64,000 bases of DNA from positions 1,853,501-1,917,500 of the forward strand of contig NZ_CP087176.1 in assembly GCF_024748695.1 (NCBI RefSeq), read 5' to 3'. Positions 18,236-27,388 of this stretch are shown in pieces (the stretch's first letter is position 1; every line of letters begins with the position of its first letter). A program made the translations under genes and the position numbers. Source of the DNA: Pseudomonas sp. B21-040. GTDB taxonomy: Bacteria; Pseudomonadota; Gammaproteobacteria; Pseudomonadales; Pseudomonadaceae. The notes beneath the pieces were generated by a model. That model had not been told where the DNA came from and made no database searches. It saw only the letters and a program-made list of their open reading frames with translations.

Positions 18236-18332
18236 CATCGCGGGCAAGCCACGCTCCCACAGGGTTTTGTGTCGTTTAAACAATTTGAGAACGACCTGAA
18301 ACCCTGTGGGAGCGTGGCTTGCCCGCGATGGC
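18236..18332. repeat. REP-like inverted repeat, family A
   Basis: CCATCGCGGGCAAGCCACGC and CCTGTGGGAGCGTGGCTTGC face each other between convergent genes. Confidence 0.82.
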
Positions 18333-18360
18333 GTCCTCGCAGACGCCACTTACAGCCGGA

Positions 18361-19146
18361 TCAGAAGTGGAACTTCACCAAGAGGCTCGTCACGTTCTGA
18401 TTGGTCGTAAAGGCACCGGAATCTTCGATCCCGTATTTGTTTTTCCAGTAGTCGTATTCAACACCGACATACAGCTGCTTCGCACCGAAATTCAGCGCCT
18501 TGCCCAAGTCATATTTGACCTGTGGGTTGAAGTGCAGGTTGGCGTGGTATTCGCCTCGGCTGTTGACGTCGTTGTCGACGACCCAGTCCATGTAACCGTC
18601 GATCAGCACACTCGAACTGCCCACTGGAATGGTGTAAGACCAGACCGGGGTGATTTGCCAGACGTTGTCGCCTGGGCGATCGCCTTCGGTGTGACGGTTG
18701 TAGAAGTTCAACTGGAAGTAGTCGAAGCCCGGAATAGCCAGGTCGAAACCCGGGCCGATCAGGTAGGACTCAGTATCGTCCTCACCAAACTCGTAGGTCA
18801 TGGCCAGCAGTACATCTTTGATCGGGCCGAGTTCGAATTTCTGGTCGAAAATCTTGTTGAACGACAAGCGCGGGCTGAGCTCACCGTAGTGAGTGTTCTT
18901 GCCCGCAAAGGCGTCTTCCTTGCCGTTGTAGAAGATCTTGTCGATAAAGAAGAAGTTGTCGCCGTATTTCCAGCCATCGGCGTGTTCGAACGTCACGGTC
19001 TGCTGAATGGCAGGGTTGACCTTGAATTCTTTACCGTAGAGGTAAGTCAGGCTGTTGGTCTGCCATTGCAGCAAGTCGCCGGCCATGGCCTGGCCCCCGG
19101 CCAGCATCGATCCCGCCAACATCAGGCTAGTGCACGTACGTTTCAT
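18361..19146 (-). CDS. Tsx/OmpK-family outer-membrane channel (copy 1)
   Basis: Outer-membrane beta-barrel of 261 residues with a signal peptide (ending GGQAMA|GD). It resembles the nucleoside-specific Tsx/OmpK channel family and ends in Phe (KFHF), as barrel proteins do. The start has GGGAG 8 bases upstream. It is a close paralogue of the next gene, of identical length, and lies at the promoter-distal end of the purine block. Passage of nucleosides or purines is the natural inference. Confidence 0.85.
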   Translation of the reverse strand: MKRTCTSLMLAGSMLAGGQAMAGDLLQWQTNSLTYLYGKEFKVNPAIQQTVTFEHADGWKYGDNFFFIDKIFYNGKEDAFAGKNTHYGELSPRLSFNKIFDQKFELGPIKDVLLAMTYEFGEDDTESYLIGPGFDLAIPGFDYFQLNFYNRHTEGDRPGDNVWQITPVWSYTIPVGSSSVLIDGYMDWVVDNDVNSRGEYHANLHFNPQVKYDLGKALNFGAKQLYVGVEYDYWKNKYGIEDSGAFTTNQNVTSLLVKFHF

Positions 19147-19522
19147 TCGGTTGCTCCCAAAAAGTAGGTGGTTCCACGTTATTTTTTTAAGGTCGGCGCT
19201 CTGGTGTGGCGCCTGTTTCTGTAGCGGTAAAAAATCATCCAATCGGTCAGCTTTAATGCTGTTAGCAAGAGCTGCGCCAAGGCTTTCAAAAAGCAAAAAA
19301 ACTCCCGCTCGGCTGCTCAAGAACAGTCGATTGAGAGGGGGGGTGGAATGCCTTGGTACCGTCCAGAGCCGGGATAAGTTGGCCTTCTGGTCAGGAATTA
19401 AATCCGGGCTTTTTTTTAAAGCGGATTCAGGCGGCCGCGGAGAATACTGACTCCTTGGCCAGGTCTCAAGTGCCCCGCAACAGCGCACCGACGACAGGTT
19501 TGGGGCACGGTTGCCGGTCATC
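19147..19522. other. Intergenic region between the two Tsx-like genes
   Basis: 376 bases without a credible gene. It is richer in A and T than its neighbours and contains several A or T runs. A 6-bp inverted repeat AATCCG/CGGATT surrounds a T run near 19410, and GTGCCCC/GGGGCAC lies near 19470-19505, just after the second Tsx gene. Either could end transcription of copy 2. Copy 1 may have its own promoter here, but I cannot place it firmly. Confidence 0.5.
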
Positions 19523-20308
19523 TTAGAAATGCACCTTCACCAGCAGGCTGGTGGTGTTTTCATTGGTGTCGAAGTTAGAGGTGTTCTCGATGCCGTATTT
19601 GTCTTTCCAGTAGCTGTATTCGGCGCCGACGTACACCTGTTTCTCACGCCAGCCCAGGGCTTTGCCCAGGTCATATTTGATCTGCGGGTTGAAGTGCAGG
19701 TTGGCGTGATAGGTGCCGTGTGAGTTCTGGTCGTTGTCCACCACCCAATCGATGTAGCCGTCGATCAACACGTTCGAGTTGCCCAATGGCAGGGTGTAGG
19801 ACCAGGCCGGGGTGACTTGCCAGACATCGTCGCCGGGGCGCGAGCCTTCGGTCTGACGGTAATAGAAGTTCAAGGTGAAAAAGTTGAAGCCCGGGACAGC
19901 GAGGTCGAAGCCGGGGCCGATCAGGTAGGCCTCGGTGTCGTCTTCGCCACTTTCGTAGGTCATGGCCAGCAGCACGTCTTTGATCGGGCCAAATTCGAAA
20001 CGGCGATCGAGGATTTTGCCGAAGGAGAGGCGCGGGCTGAACTCGCCGTAATAGGCGTGGGCGCCTTTGTTCCGGTCTTTCTCGCCGTTGTACCAGGTGC
20101 TGTCGACGAACAGGAAGTTGTCGCCGTACTTCCAGCGGTCGGCGTGTTCGAAGGTTATCGTCTGCTGGATCGCCGGGTTGACCACGAAATCCTTGCCGTA
20201 CAGGTAGCTCAGGCTGTTGGTTTGCCACAGCAGTAAATCGCCAGCCATGGCCTGACTCGCGGCCAGCAGGCCACCACTCAACAGCACGTTGGTTTGTGTC
20301 CGAATCAT
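19523..20308 (-). CDS. Tsx/OmpK-family outer-membrane channel (copy 2)
   Basis: Second barrel paralogue of 261 residues with a signal peptide (SQAMA|GD). Long conserved blocks are shared with copy 1 (for example LTYLYGK/LSYLYGK, NPAIQQT, SYWKDKYGI) and it ends KVHF. An upstream frame extension is excluded because GGGAG precedes the ATG at 20308. It lies 88 bases downstream of the pbuX-type permease on the same strand, which supports co-expression for purine or nucleoside uptake. Confidence 0.85.
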   Translation of the reverse strand: MIRTQTNVLLSGGLLAASQAMAGDLLLWQTNSLSYLYGKDFVVNPAIQQTITFEHADRWKYGDNFLFVDSTWYNGEKDRNKGAHAYYGEFSPRLSFGKILDRRFEFGPIKDVLLAMTYESGEDDTEAYLIGPGFDLAVPGFNFFTLNFYYRQTEGSRPGDDVWQVTPAWSYTLPLGNSNVLIDGYIDWVVDNDQNSHGTYHANLHFNPQIKYDLGKALGWREKQVYVGAEYSYWKDKYGIENTSNFDTNENTTSLLVKVHF

Positions 20309-20396
20309 CTGTTGCTCCCTCTTGTTTTTATTGTTCGAGGCGCAGGTTGTGGCCAGGGGGCTGACCACAGGCGGGCCCCCTTGGTTGTTCGTCAGA

Positions 20397-21755
20397 TCAA
20401 TGGGTGTGTGCGTGGCAGTCGTTGATGGCTGCGCGTTCGGCGCCACCCAGGATGTTGAACAGCAGGTTCAGCGTCAGCGCGCTGAGGGTGGCCATCGCGA
20501 TGCCGCTGTGGGTGATCGGGCTCATCCACACGGGCAGGTGGGCGAAAAACTCCGGGCGTACCACCGGGATCAGCCCCATGCCGATGCTCACCGCCACCAG
20601 CAACTGATTGCGACGGTCACCGATGTCAGCTTCCTGGAGAATCTTTATTCCGGTCGCCGCGACCATGCCGAACATCGCAATCGCCGCGCCGCCCAGTACT
20701 GCTGGCGGAATCGATGCGACCAGGAACGCGGCCTTGGGCAGCAGGCTCAGCACAATCAGCAAACCGCCGGCAACGATGGTGACCGAGCGGCAACGCACGC
20801 CGGTCATCTGCACCAGGCCGATGTTCTGCGCGAAAGAGGAGTGGGTGAAGGTGTTGAAGAACCCGGCGAAAAACGAGGCGCCGGCATCACACAGCAAGCC
20901 GCGACGCAGCATTCGCGGGCAGACTTCCTGGCCGGTGATTTTGCCCAGCGCGAGGAACATCCCGGTGGACTCGACGAAGATGATCACCACCACCAGGCAC
21001 ATCGACAGGATCGGCGCGAGTTCGAACTTCGGCATACCGAAATGCAGTGGGGTGACGAACTGAACCCACGGCGCGTTGGCCATGCCGCTGAGGTCGACCA
21101 TGCCGATCACGCCGCAGATCACGTAGCCCAGGCACATGCCGATCAGCACGGAAATATTGACCCAGAAACCGCGCATGAAACGGTGCACCAGCAAAATGGT
21201 GCCCAGCACCAGTGCGGCGATGGCCAGGTAAATCGGTGAACCGAACTGAGCGGCGCTCGCACCGCCGCCGGCCCAGTTCACGGCCACGGGGAACAGCGAC
21301 AAACCGATCGAGGTGATGACCGTGCCCGTCACCAGCGGCGGGAAGAAGCGTACGACTTTGGACATGAACGGCGCGATGAGCATGCCGAAGAACCCGGCGG
21401 CGATGGTTGCGCCGAAGATCCCTTGCAGACCGATTCCGGGCATGCCGGCCATGGCGACCATGCTGCCGACCGCAGCGAAACTGGCGCCCATCATCACCGG
21501 CATGCGAATGCCCATGGGGCCGATGCCCAGCGACTGAACGATGGTGGCGATGCCGGCGACCAGCAGGTCGGCGTTGATCAGGAAGGCGATTTCTTCACGA
21601 CTCAGGCCAGCGGCCTGTCCGATGATCAGCGGCACCGCGATGGCGCCACCGTACATCAGCAGAACATGTTGCAGACCGACCAGGATCAGTTGCAAAAGGG
21701 GCAAACGCTGAATGGCGGGTGCGTCGGGGATGCGCGCTGCGGATAGCTCGGACAT
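20397..21755 (-). CDS. Xanthine/uracil permease of the NCS2 family (PbuX/UacT-like)
   Basis: Inner-membrane nucleobase:cation symporter of 452 residues with about 14 hydrophobic segments. The family segment following the eighth helix is present (FVESTGMFLALG), together with an N-terminal QHVLLMYGGAIAVPL. Its neighbours puuD, allA and alc suggest that it carries xanthine or urate. The start at 21755 has GAGGTG 6 bases upstream. Confidence 0.9.
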   Translation of the reverse strand: MSELSAARIPDAPAIQRLPLLQLILVGLQHVLLMYGGAIAVPLIIGQAAGLSREEIAFLINADLLVAGIATIVQSLGIGPMGIRMPVMMGASFAAVGSMVAMAGMPGIGLQGIFGATIAAGFFGMLIAPFMSKVVRFFPPLVTGTVITSIGLSLFPVAVNWAGGGASAAQFGSPIYLAIAALVLGTILLVHRFMRGFWVNISVLIGMCLGYVICGVIGMVDLSGMANAPWVQFVTPLHFGMPKFELAPILSMCLVVVIIFVESTGMFLALGKITGQEVCPRMLRRGLLCDAGASFFAGFFNTFTHSSFAQNIGLVQMTGVRCRSVTIVAGGLLIVLSLLPKAAFLVASIPPAVLGGAAIAMFGMVAATGIKILQEADIGDRRNQLLVAVSIGMGLIPVVRPEFFAHLPVWMSPITHSGIAMATLSALTLNLLFNILGGAERAAINDCHAHTH

Positions 21756-21817
21756 GCAACACCTCGGATCTTTTTTATTCTTGTGATTTTGTGCATCAGG
21801 TAGACCGCGTTGCGGCC

Positions 21818-21882
21818 AATCGCAGGCAAGCCAGCTCCCACACAGACAATGCAAAACCTGTGGGAGCGAGCTTGCTCGCGAT
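21818..21882. repeat. REP-like inverted repeat, family A
   Basis: Shortened arms, AATCGCAGGCAAGCCAGCTC and CCTGTGGGAGCGAGCTTGC, lie between puuD and the permease. Confidence 0.72.
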
Positions 21883-21893
21883 GCTTTTGCTAC

Positions 21894-23195
21894 TTAGTTG
21901 GTCGGTGCTCCCTGAACAATCCAGGCGCCGATCAGGTCACGTTCCTGCTGGGTCATCTGAGTGATGTTGCCCAGTGGCATGATCTGGCTGGTGACGGCTT
22001 GAGCCTGGATCCGCGCCGCGTTCTGGCGGATTTGCTCGGGGGTGTCGAACATCACGCCGGCCGGGGCGGCACTGAACAGCGGGCTGGTTGGTTTGGCCGA
22101 ATGGCAAACCGCGCAACGCTCCTGAATCACACTGTGCACCTTGTCGAAACCGGGGCCTGCGTTGGACGCTTGCGCCGGTGCGGCGGTGGGTGCTTCGGCG
22201 GGTTTGGTTTCAGCAGGTTTCAAACCACCACCCAGCGCCGTTTCCGGCAGCGGCTGGTATTCGATTTTTGCCGGAGCCTTGGCCACGTCCGGGCTGGTCA
22301 TCGGTGCGGGACCGGTGACGTAAGCCAGGCTGATCATGCCAACTGCCGCGACTGGCAATGTCCAGGCGAACTTGTGGCTGTCGTGACGGGTGTTGAAGTA
22401 GTGACGCACCAACACCGCCAACACCGCGATCCCGGCCAGGATCAGCCAGTTGTACTGGCTGCCGTAAGTGCTCGGGAAGTGGTTGCTGATCATGATGAAC
22501 AGCACCGGCAAGGTGAAGTAGTTGTTGTGACGCGAACGCAGCAGGCCTTTGGCCGGCAGGGCCGGATCGGGCGTGCGGTTCTCGGCAATCGCCGCCACCA
22601 GTGCGCGCTGCGCCGGCATGATGATGCGGAACACGTTACCGACCATGATGGTGCCGATGATCGCGCCGACGTGCAGGTAAGCACCGCGTCCGCTGAACAC
22701 TTTGCTGAAGCCGTAGGCCGCGCCAATGATCAGTACGAACAGGATGAACCCGAGCAGGGCAGGGCGCTTGCCCAGGGCCGAGTCACACAGGAAGGAGTAG
22801 ACGAACCAGCCGACGAACAGCGAGCCGATGCCCAACAGTACGCCTTCAGGACCGCTCAGGGCGCTGCCCGGTGCCAGCAGGTAGAGCGTCGGGTTGGAGT
22901 AGAACACCACGCACAGCAGCGCGATCCCCGACATCCAGGTGAAGTAAGCTTCCCATTTGAACCAGTGCAGGTTGTCCGGCATGGTTGGTGGAGCCAGTTT
23001 GTATTTTTCCAGGTGGTAGATACCGCCACCGTGGATTGCCCACAAATCGCCAGCCAGCCCACTTTTCGGGTTGACCCGATTGAGGTTGTTTTCCAGCCAG
23101 ACGAAATAGAACGACGCACCGATCCAGGCCACGCCAGTAATCATATGAACCCAGCGCACGCTGAGGTTCAGCCATTCCAACAGATGTGCTTCCAC
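21894..23195 (-). CDS. puuD: Urate hydroxylase PuuD (membrane urate oxidase with cytochrome c domain)
   Basis: Oxidises urate to 5-hydroxyisourate. 433 residues: an N-terminal membrane domain of about eight helices (residues 1-290), an Ala/Pro-rich linker (about 300-345) and a C-terminal cytochrome c domain with haem motif CAVCH and a distal Met in SQIMPLG. This fusion replaces soluble uricase and passes electrons to the respiratory chain. It lies in a purine-degradation block with allA, alc, uraD and puuE. Confidence 0.93.
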   Translation of the reverse strand: MEAHLLEWLNLSVRWVHMITGVAWIGASFYFVWLENNLNRVNPKSGLAGDLWAIHGGGIYHLEKYKLAPPTMPDNLHWFKWEAYFTWMSGIALLCVVFYSNPTLYLLAPGSALSGPEGVLLGIGSLFVGWFVYSFLCDSALGKRPALLGFILFVLIIGAAYGFSKVFSGRGAYLHVGAIIGTIMVGNVFRIIMPAQRALVAAIAENRTPDPALPAKGLLRSRHNNYFTLPVLFIMISNHFPSTYGSQYNWLILAGIAVLAVLVRHYFNTRHDSHKFAWTLPVAAVGMISLAYVTGPAPMTSPDVAKAPAKIEYQPLPETALGGGLKPAETKPAEAPTAAPAQASNAGPGFDKVHSVIQERCAVCHSAKPTSPLFSAAPAGVMFDTPEQIRQNAARIQAQAVTSQIMPLGNITQMTQQERDLIGAWIVQGAPTN

Positions 23196-23245
23196 AGTCT
23201 TTACCTCTCGCCTGTCACTCTGTTGTCGAGTGATCAGACCTTCTC

Positions 23246-23749
23246 TTATTGGTGGGGGGCGAGGATCAAACGCTCATCCTCTTTGAAAAAATGCTCATCG
23301 CAGTTATTGCCTGTGCCACTGCGATCAACCACCAGGAAGTCATCCCGCTTTTCGATCGTCAGCACCGGGTGGTGCCAGACGCCGCGATGGTAATTAATGC
23401 CCTGCCTGCCGTTGGTGACGAAGGCGCGGACCAAGCCTGATACAGGTTCATCGCCAAGTGGCGCGACCACGATCAGAAAAGGGTTGCCGAGCAGCGGAAT
23501 AAACGCCTGGCTGCCCAACGGGTGACGCTCCAGCATGCTGACGGTCAGCGGCATGTCCTGCGCGTCAGCGCGGAAGATGCTGATGATCGCGTTATCTTCT
23601 GGCTTCGCGGTTTCCACCGTCGCCAGTTTGTGAAAACGCATGGTCGAACCGTTGTTGATCATGAAGTGATCGCTGCCGTCGGTTTCGATCACGTCACCGA
23701 AAGGGGCGAAGGCTTCTTTGGTCAGCGGTTCAATCGTCAGTGTGCGCAT
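23246..23749 (-). CDS. allA: Ureidoglycolate lyase AllA
   Basis: Converts ureidoglycolate to glyoxylate and urea, the step after allantoicase. 167 residues with a cupin-like fold and family words FAPFGDVIE, NYHRGVWHHP and VVDRSG. An extended upstream frame runs through an inverted repeat, so MRTLTIEPLT at 23749 is taken as the start. It is 50 bases upstream of puuD on the same strand. Confidence 0.92.
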   Translation of the reverse strand: MRTLTIEPLTKEAFAPFGDVIETDGSDHFMINNGSTMRFHKLATVETAKPEDNAIISIFRADAQDMPLTVSMLERHPLGSQAFIPLLGNPFLIVVAPLGDEPVSGLVRAFVTNGRQGINYHRGVWHHPVLTIEKRDDFLVVDRSGTGNNCDEHFFKEDERLILAPHQ

Positions 23750-23775
23750 GCTGTTCTTATCCGAATTCTGTGTTT

Positions 23776-23881
23776 GATCGTTCCCACGCTCTGCGTGGGA
23801 ATGCCTCACCGGACGCTCCGCGTCCACTCTGTGACGCAGAGCGTCACGGGATGCGTTCCCACGCAGAACGTGGGAACGATC
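23776..23881. repeat. Inverted repeat, family B (GATCGTTCCCACGC type)
   Basis: A complex palindromic element with outer arms GATCGTTCCCACGC and GCAGAACGTGGGAACGATC and inner CTCCGCGTC/GACGCAGAG-type words. It lies between allA and alc. A second copy is at 51524-51632. Confidence 0.8.
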
Positions 23882-23895
23882 ATTTAGGTTCACCC

Positions 23896-24891
23896 TTATT
23901 TAGCGACCTTGCCCAGTACGCGCAGGCGGCTCACACCACCATCCGGGAACACGTTCAGGCGGATGTGGGTGATCGGGCCCAATGCCTTGATCTGCTCGGC
24001 GAAGGTGTGTTCGGCGTGCATTTCCAGTTTCTGCGCCGGCAGCAATTCGCGCCAGAACAACGATTGGGTTTCGATCTGGCTGTCGGTGCCGCCCTTCACG
24101 AAGGCGCCCTGGATCGAGCAAGTGTCCGGGTAGTTGCCCTTGAAGTGCAGGGTGTCGACGATGACTTTTTCAATCTCGCCGGCATGACCCAGCGCGACGA
24201 TCACCCAGTCATTGCCTGGCGTGCGACGACGTGCGGTTTCCCAGCCGTCGCCCATGTTGATGCCACGGCCCGGGTTGAGGATGTTGCTCATGCGACCGAA
24301 GTGTTCGTCGGAGCAGGCGAGGGCGCGGCCACCGTTGAGGGCTGCGGCCAGGTCGATTTGCTCGTTGTCGCCCACAGCGGACCAGTCGCGGTGCGGCACG
24401 CCGTACACACGCAGACGGGCCACGCCGCCATCCGGGTAGATGTTGAAGCGCAGGTGACTGAACGCCTGATCGTTGTTGATTTCGTGGAAGTGGTGGCTGT
24501 TGCCTTGCAGTTCGACGGCGGACAGAACTTCAACCCACTGGGTGTTTTCGGTCGGCTCGCCTTCAGCCAGGAAGCAGGCTTCCAGGGAGGCCGACGGCGG
24601 GAAGTTGCCGGTGAAGAATGAAGTGTCGATGTCGACGCCTTTGATCGAGCCCGGTACGCCCAGGCGGATCACCGCGCTGTCGTAGCCTTCGAAGCGCTTG
24701 CGGCGCGACTCCCAGCCGTCCATCCACTTGCCGTTGTCATCGAACACGCCCTCCTTCCACACGGCCGGGGTCGGTTGGAACAGACGGTTGGCGTCTGCGA
24801 ACCAGTCATCGGTGACCGAGATGATTTTGGTGCCCAAACGGGCATCGGCCAGGTTGACGAACTTCTCGAAAGGTACGGCGTAAGCTTTCAT
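23896..24891 (-). CDS. alc: Allantoicase
   Basis: Hydrolyses allantoate to ureidoglycolate and urea. 331 residues composed of two related jelly-roll halves, each with the repeated element [19 protein letters not shown] or its counterpart [18 protein letters not shown]. The N terminus ([20 protein letters not shown]) is typical. It precedes allA in the same direction, with a family B repeat between them. Confidence 0.94.
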   Translation of the reverse strand: MKAYAVPFEKFVNLADARLGTKIISVTDDWFADANRLFQPTPAVWKEGVFDDNGKWMDGWESRRKRFEGYDSAVIRLGVPGSIKGVDIDTSFFTGNFPPSASLEACFLAEGEPTENTQWVEVLSAVELQGNSHHFHEINNDQAFSHLRFNIYPDGGVARLRVYGVPHRDWSAVGDNEQIDLAAALNGGRALACSDEHFGRMSNILNPGRGINMGDGWETARRRTPGNDWVIVALGHAGEIEKVIVDTLHFKGNYPDTCSIQGAFVKGGTDSQIETQSLFWRELLPAQKLEMHAEHTFAEQIKALGPITHIRLNVFPDGGVSRLRVLGKVAK

Positions 24892-24980
24892 TCTTCTTGT
24901 CTGCCTTTAATAAGTTGGCTTGGGATGCTTGCGAGGCCCTGGGTGAATCAGCGTTCTTGAATCCACTCGGGCCAGGCTTG

Positions 24981-25496
24981 CTATAGGGTCAGTAATCGGA
25001 ACAGGGCGATCTTGTTGATCTCTGCCAGCGCACATTTGAATTCGGTGTCGACCGAGTTGTGGATGCGCGTTTCGAACGCTGCGAGGATCTGATGCCGGTT
25101 GCTGCCTTTTACCGCCATGATGAAGGGAAACTTGAACTTGGCTTTGTAGGCGTCGTTCAGCTCGGTGAAGCGCTGGAACTCTTCGGCCGTGCATTGGTGA
25201 ATACCGGCGCCAGCCTGTTCATGGGTGCTGGCTTCGGTTAGTTGGCCCTGGACGGCAGCTTTGCCGGCCAGGTCCGGGTGAGCGTTGATCAGGGCAAGCT
25301 GGCTTGCGTGATCGGCGCTCAACAGGATGTCGCTCATGCGCTGGTGCAGGGTTTCGATCTCGTCGATCGAAGCGTCCTGGCCCAGGTCAAAGGCCTTCTC
25401 GGCCACCCATGGCGAATGTTCGTAGATGTCGGCGAAAGCGGCGACGAACGCGTCACGGCTCAGGCTCGAAGGTTTGACGGTTTGAAAGGTGCTCAT
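24981..25496 (-). CDS. uraD: 2-oxo-4-hydroxy-4-carboxy-5-ureidoimidazoline (OHCU) decarboxylase
   Basis: Produces S-allantoin from OHCU. 171 residues. Family elements are the His of INAHPDLAGKA and the KFPFIMAVKGSNRHQILAAF block. The start codon at 25496 overlaps the puuE stop by 4 bases, giving translational coupling. It acts between UraH and PuuE. Confidence 0.94.
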   Translation of the reverse strand: MSTFQTVKPSSLSRDAFVAAFADIYEHSPWVAEKAFDLGQDASIDEIETLHQRMSDILLSADHASQLALINAHPDLAGKAAVQGQLTEASTHEQAGAGIHQCTAEEFQRFTELNDAYKAKFKFPFIMAVKGSNRHQILAAFETRIHNSVDTEFKCALAEINKIALFRLLTL

Positions 25497-26419
25497 TTCG
25501 CAGCCCCTTGGTACGGGTGGGTTTCGTGCCAGTGACGAGCGATGTCGACGCGGCGGCTGAACCACACCTGTTCATGACTCTTAGCGTATTCGATAAAGCG
25601 CTTGAGCGATGCCAGACGCGCCGGACGGCCGATCAGGCGGCAGTGCAGGCCGATCGACAGCATCTTCGGTGCTTCGGCGCCTTCGGCGTACAGCACGTCG
25701 AACGCATCTTTGAGGTATTCGAAGAAGTCGTCGCCCTTGTTGAAACCCTGGACCTGGGTGAAGCGCATGTCATTGGTGTCCAGGGTATACGGGATCACCA
25801 GGTGCGGCTTGCCGGTCGGGTTGTTGGGTTCCCAGTAGGGCAGGTCGTCGTCGTAGGTGTCGCAGTCATAGAGAAAACCGCCTTCTTCCATCACCAACTT
25901 GCGGGTGTTGGGGCCGGTGCGACCGGTGTACCAGCCCAGCGGACGTTCACCGGTGATTTCGGTGAGGATGCGGATCGCTTCGAGCATGTGCTCGCGTTCC
26001 TGGGCTTCGTCCATGTACTGGTAGTCGATCCAGCGATAGCCGTGGCTGCAGATCTCGTGGCCGGCATCGACCATCGCGCGGATCACGTCCGGGTGGCGCT
26101 GGGCGGCCATGGCCACGGCGAAGATGGTCAGTGGAATGTCGAATTCCTTGAACAGCTTCAGAATCCGCCAGACACCGGCACGGCTGCCATACTCGTAAAG
26201 CGATTCCATGCTCATGTTGCGCGCGCCTTGCAGTGGCTGCGCCGAGACCATTTCGGAGAGGAAGGCTTCGGATTCTTTATCGCCGTGCAGGATGTTGCGC
26301 TCGCCGCCTTCTTCGTAATTGAGTACGAAAGACAAGGCAATGCGGGCGTTCCCCGGCCAATGTGGGTGAGGAGGGTTACTGCCGTAACCGATCAGGTCGC
26401 GTGGGTAGTCAGCGCTCAC
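25493..26419 (-). CDS. puuE: Allantoinase PuuE (polysaccharide-deacetylase type)
   Basis: Opens the hydantoin ring of allantoin to give allantoate. 308 residues of the NodB-like fold, a cofactor-independent allantoinase unrelated to AllB. Family features are YPRDLIGYG at the N terminus, SHGYRWIDYQ, and LHCRLIGRPARL near the C terminus. First gene of the leftward urate operon, with a TTGTATACAA palindrome about 88 bases upstream. Confidence 0.94.
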   Translation of the reverse strand: MSADYPRDLIGYGSNPPHPHWPGNARIALSFVLNYEEGGERNILHGDKESEAFLSEMVSAQPLQGARNMSMESLYEYGSRAGVWRILKLFKEFDIPLTIFAVAMAAQRHPDVIRAMVDAGHEICSHGYRWIDYQYMDEAQEREHMLEAIRILTEITGERPLGWYTGRTGPNTRKLVMEEGGFLYDCDTYDDDLPYWEPNNPTGKPHLVIPYTLDTNDMRFTQVQGFNKGDDFFEYLKDAFDVLYAEGAEAPKMLSIGLHCRLIGRPARLASLKRFIEYAKSHEQVWFSRRVDIARHWHETHPYQGAAK

Positions 26420-26506
26420 TGCAGTCTTCCTTCTTAATTCGGTGATGACGTTGGCGCGACGTGCCTGAACATTGAGTGCCAGGCTGGCGTCACAGCGATG
26501 GGCTGA

Positions 26507-26516
26507 TTGTATACAA
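26507..26516. promoter_or_regulatory. Candidate operator TTGTATACAA upstream of puuE
   Basis: Perfect 10-bp palindrome fitting the FadR-type GntR pattern (TnGTnnACnA). Read leftward it overlaps a possible -10 (TATACA) with a TTACAA-like -35 16 bases further upstream. The same motif recurs at 29558, and with one change at 26701. Confidence 0.55.
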
Positions 26517-26595
26517 CTTTATATTCACTTTGTAAGCCTGAATTTTTGCATTTTTCGCGAACTGTCATGAATTGATGATACTGCAAGAAACCTGC

Positions 26596-26607
26596 CTGAC
26601 CGGTCAG
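26596..26607. promoter_or_regulatory. Perfect 12-bp palindrome CTGACCGGTCAG
   Basis: It sits in the 422-base region between puuE and uraH, which holds no gene. The half-site resembles that of the 29517-29530 palindrome but with no spacer. Possible regulator site; function unknown. Confidence 0.35.
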
Positions 26608-26700
26608 CTAAATGGTAGAGGCTCCTCTGATCTTATGAGGTGGCGCAAATTCGCCGGAAATTCCCGACTGGCGGGCATCGAGGTAAATATGTCGTTTTTA

Positions 26701-26710
26701 TTGTGTACAA
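26701..26710. promoter_or_regulatory. Candidate operator TTGTGTACAA upstream of uraH
   Basis: One-base variant of the TTGTATACAA palindrome, 132 bases before uraH, within an A/T-rich promoter-like stretch. Confidence 0.5.
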
Positions 26711-26841
26711 TTTTTTTGAAAAGTGTCTTAATCAATCGCTCGCCGCAGCGTTTCGTGCTCCGAACCGGTGCGGTCTCCTTTTTAACTGACTTCGGGAGGC
26801 GCGAGGTCTGACTGCTTGACGCAGGCAGGCGCGCAGAATCA

Positions 26842-27195
26842 ATGGGACGTTTGACTACACACGTTTTGGACGCAGCACACGGTTGCCCGGGCAGCTCGAT
26901 CAAGGTCGAGTTGTACCGCGTTGAAGGATCGCAGCTGGAATTGGTCGCCAGCGCGATAACCAACAGCGACGGTCGGGTCGATGCACCCCTGCTGCAAGGC
27001 GATGACTACCGTACCGGGGTCTATCAGGTTCAGTTCCATGCGGGCGATTACTACCGCGCCCGTGGCGTTGCGCTGCCGGAGCCGGCATTTCTGGATGTGG
27101 TGGTGCTGCGTTTTGGCATCTCTGCCGAGCAGGATCACTACCATGTGCCACTGCTGATTTCGCCCTATAGCTATTCCACGTACCGCGGCAGCTGA
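26842..27195 (+). CDS. uraH: 5-hydroxyisourate hydrolase (transthyretin-like)
   Basis: Hydrolyses 5-hydroxyisourate to OHCU, directly after PuuD. 117 residues. Signatures are GRLTTHVLDAAHG at the N terminus, the HVPLLISPYSYSTYRGS end and the C-terminal YRGS tetrapeptide that marks the enzyme rather than transthyretin. It is divergent from puuE, sharing a 422-base regulatory region, and ends in a strong terminator. Confidence 0.96.
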   Translation: MGRLTTHVLDAAHGCPGSSIKVELYRVEGSQLELVASAITNSDGRVDAPLLQGDDYRTGVYQVQFHAGDYYRARGVALPEPAFLDVVVLRFGISAEQDHYHVPLLISPYSYSTYRGS

Positions 27196-27254
27196 TCCCC
27201 CAAGCAGCTGCCACAACCTGGAAGCGACTGCGCATATAGCTTCTTTGGTCTTTC

Positions 27255-27280
27255 GCCCGCTCACACTGCGGGCTTTTTTT
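27255..27280 (+). terminator. Rho-independent terminator after uraH
   Basis: GCCCGC and GCGGGC pair around a 7-base loop and are followed by seven T. Confidence 0.88.
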
Positions 27281-27309
27281 CGTCTGGAGAAATGTTGCCT
27301 GTGCCGATG

Positions 27310-27384
27310 CCATCGCGGGCAAGCCCGCTCCCACAAGGAGTTGTGGCGCTCACATAACCCTGTGGGAGCGGGCTTGCCCGCGAT
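27310..27384. repeat. REP-like inverted repeat, family A
   Basis: CCATCGCGGGCAAGCCCGC opposes TGTGGGAGCGGGCTTGCCCG between convergent genes. Confidence 0.8.
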
Positions 27385-27388
27385 GCTC

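Noticed and set aside
21810..23393. 527-codon plus-strand frame opposite puuD
   Set aside because: Shadow of puuD; Arg/Gln/His-rich product without any recognisable fold.
23776..23881. Repeated palindromes considered as a CRISPR array
   Set aside because: Arms are inverted rather than direct repeats, with no regular spacers and no cas genes.
26572..26811. 79-codon plus-strand frame in the puuE/uraH gap
   Set aside because: No ribosome-binding site, mixed composition, and it spans candidate promoters.
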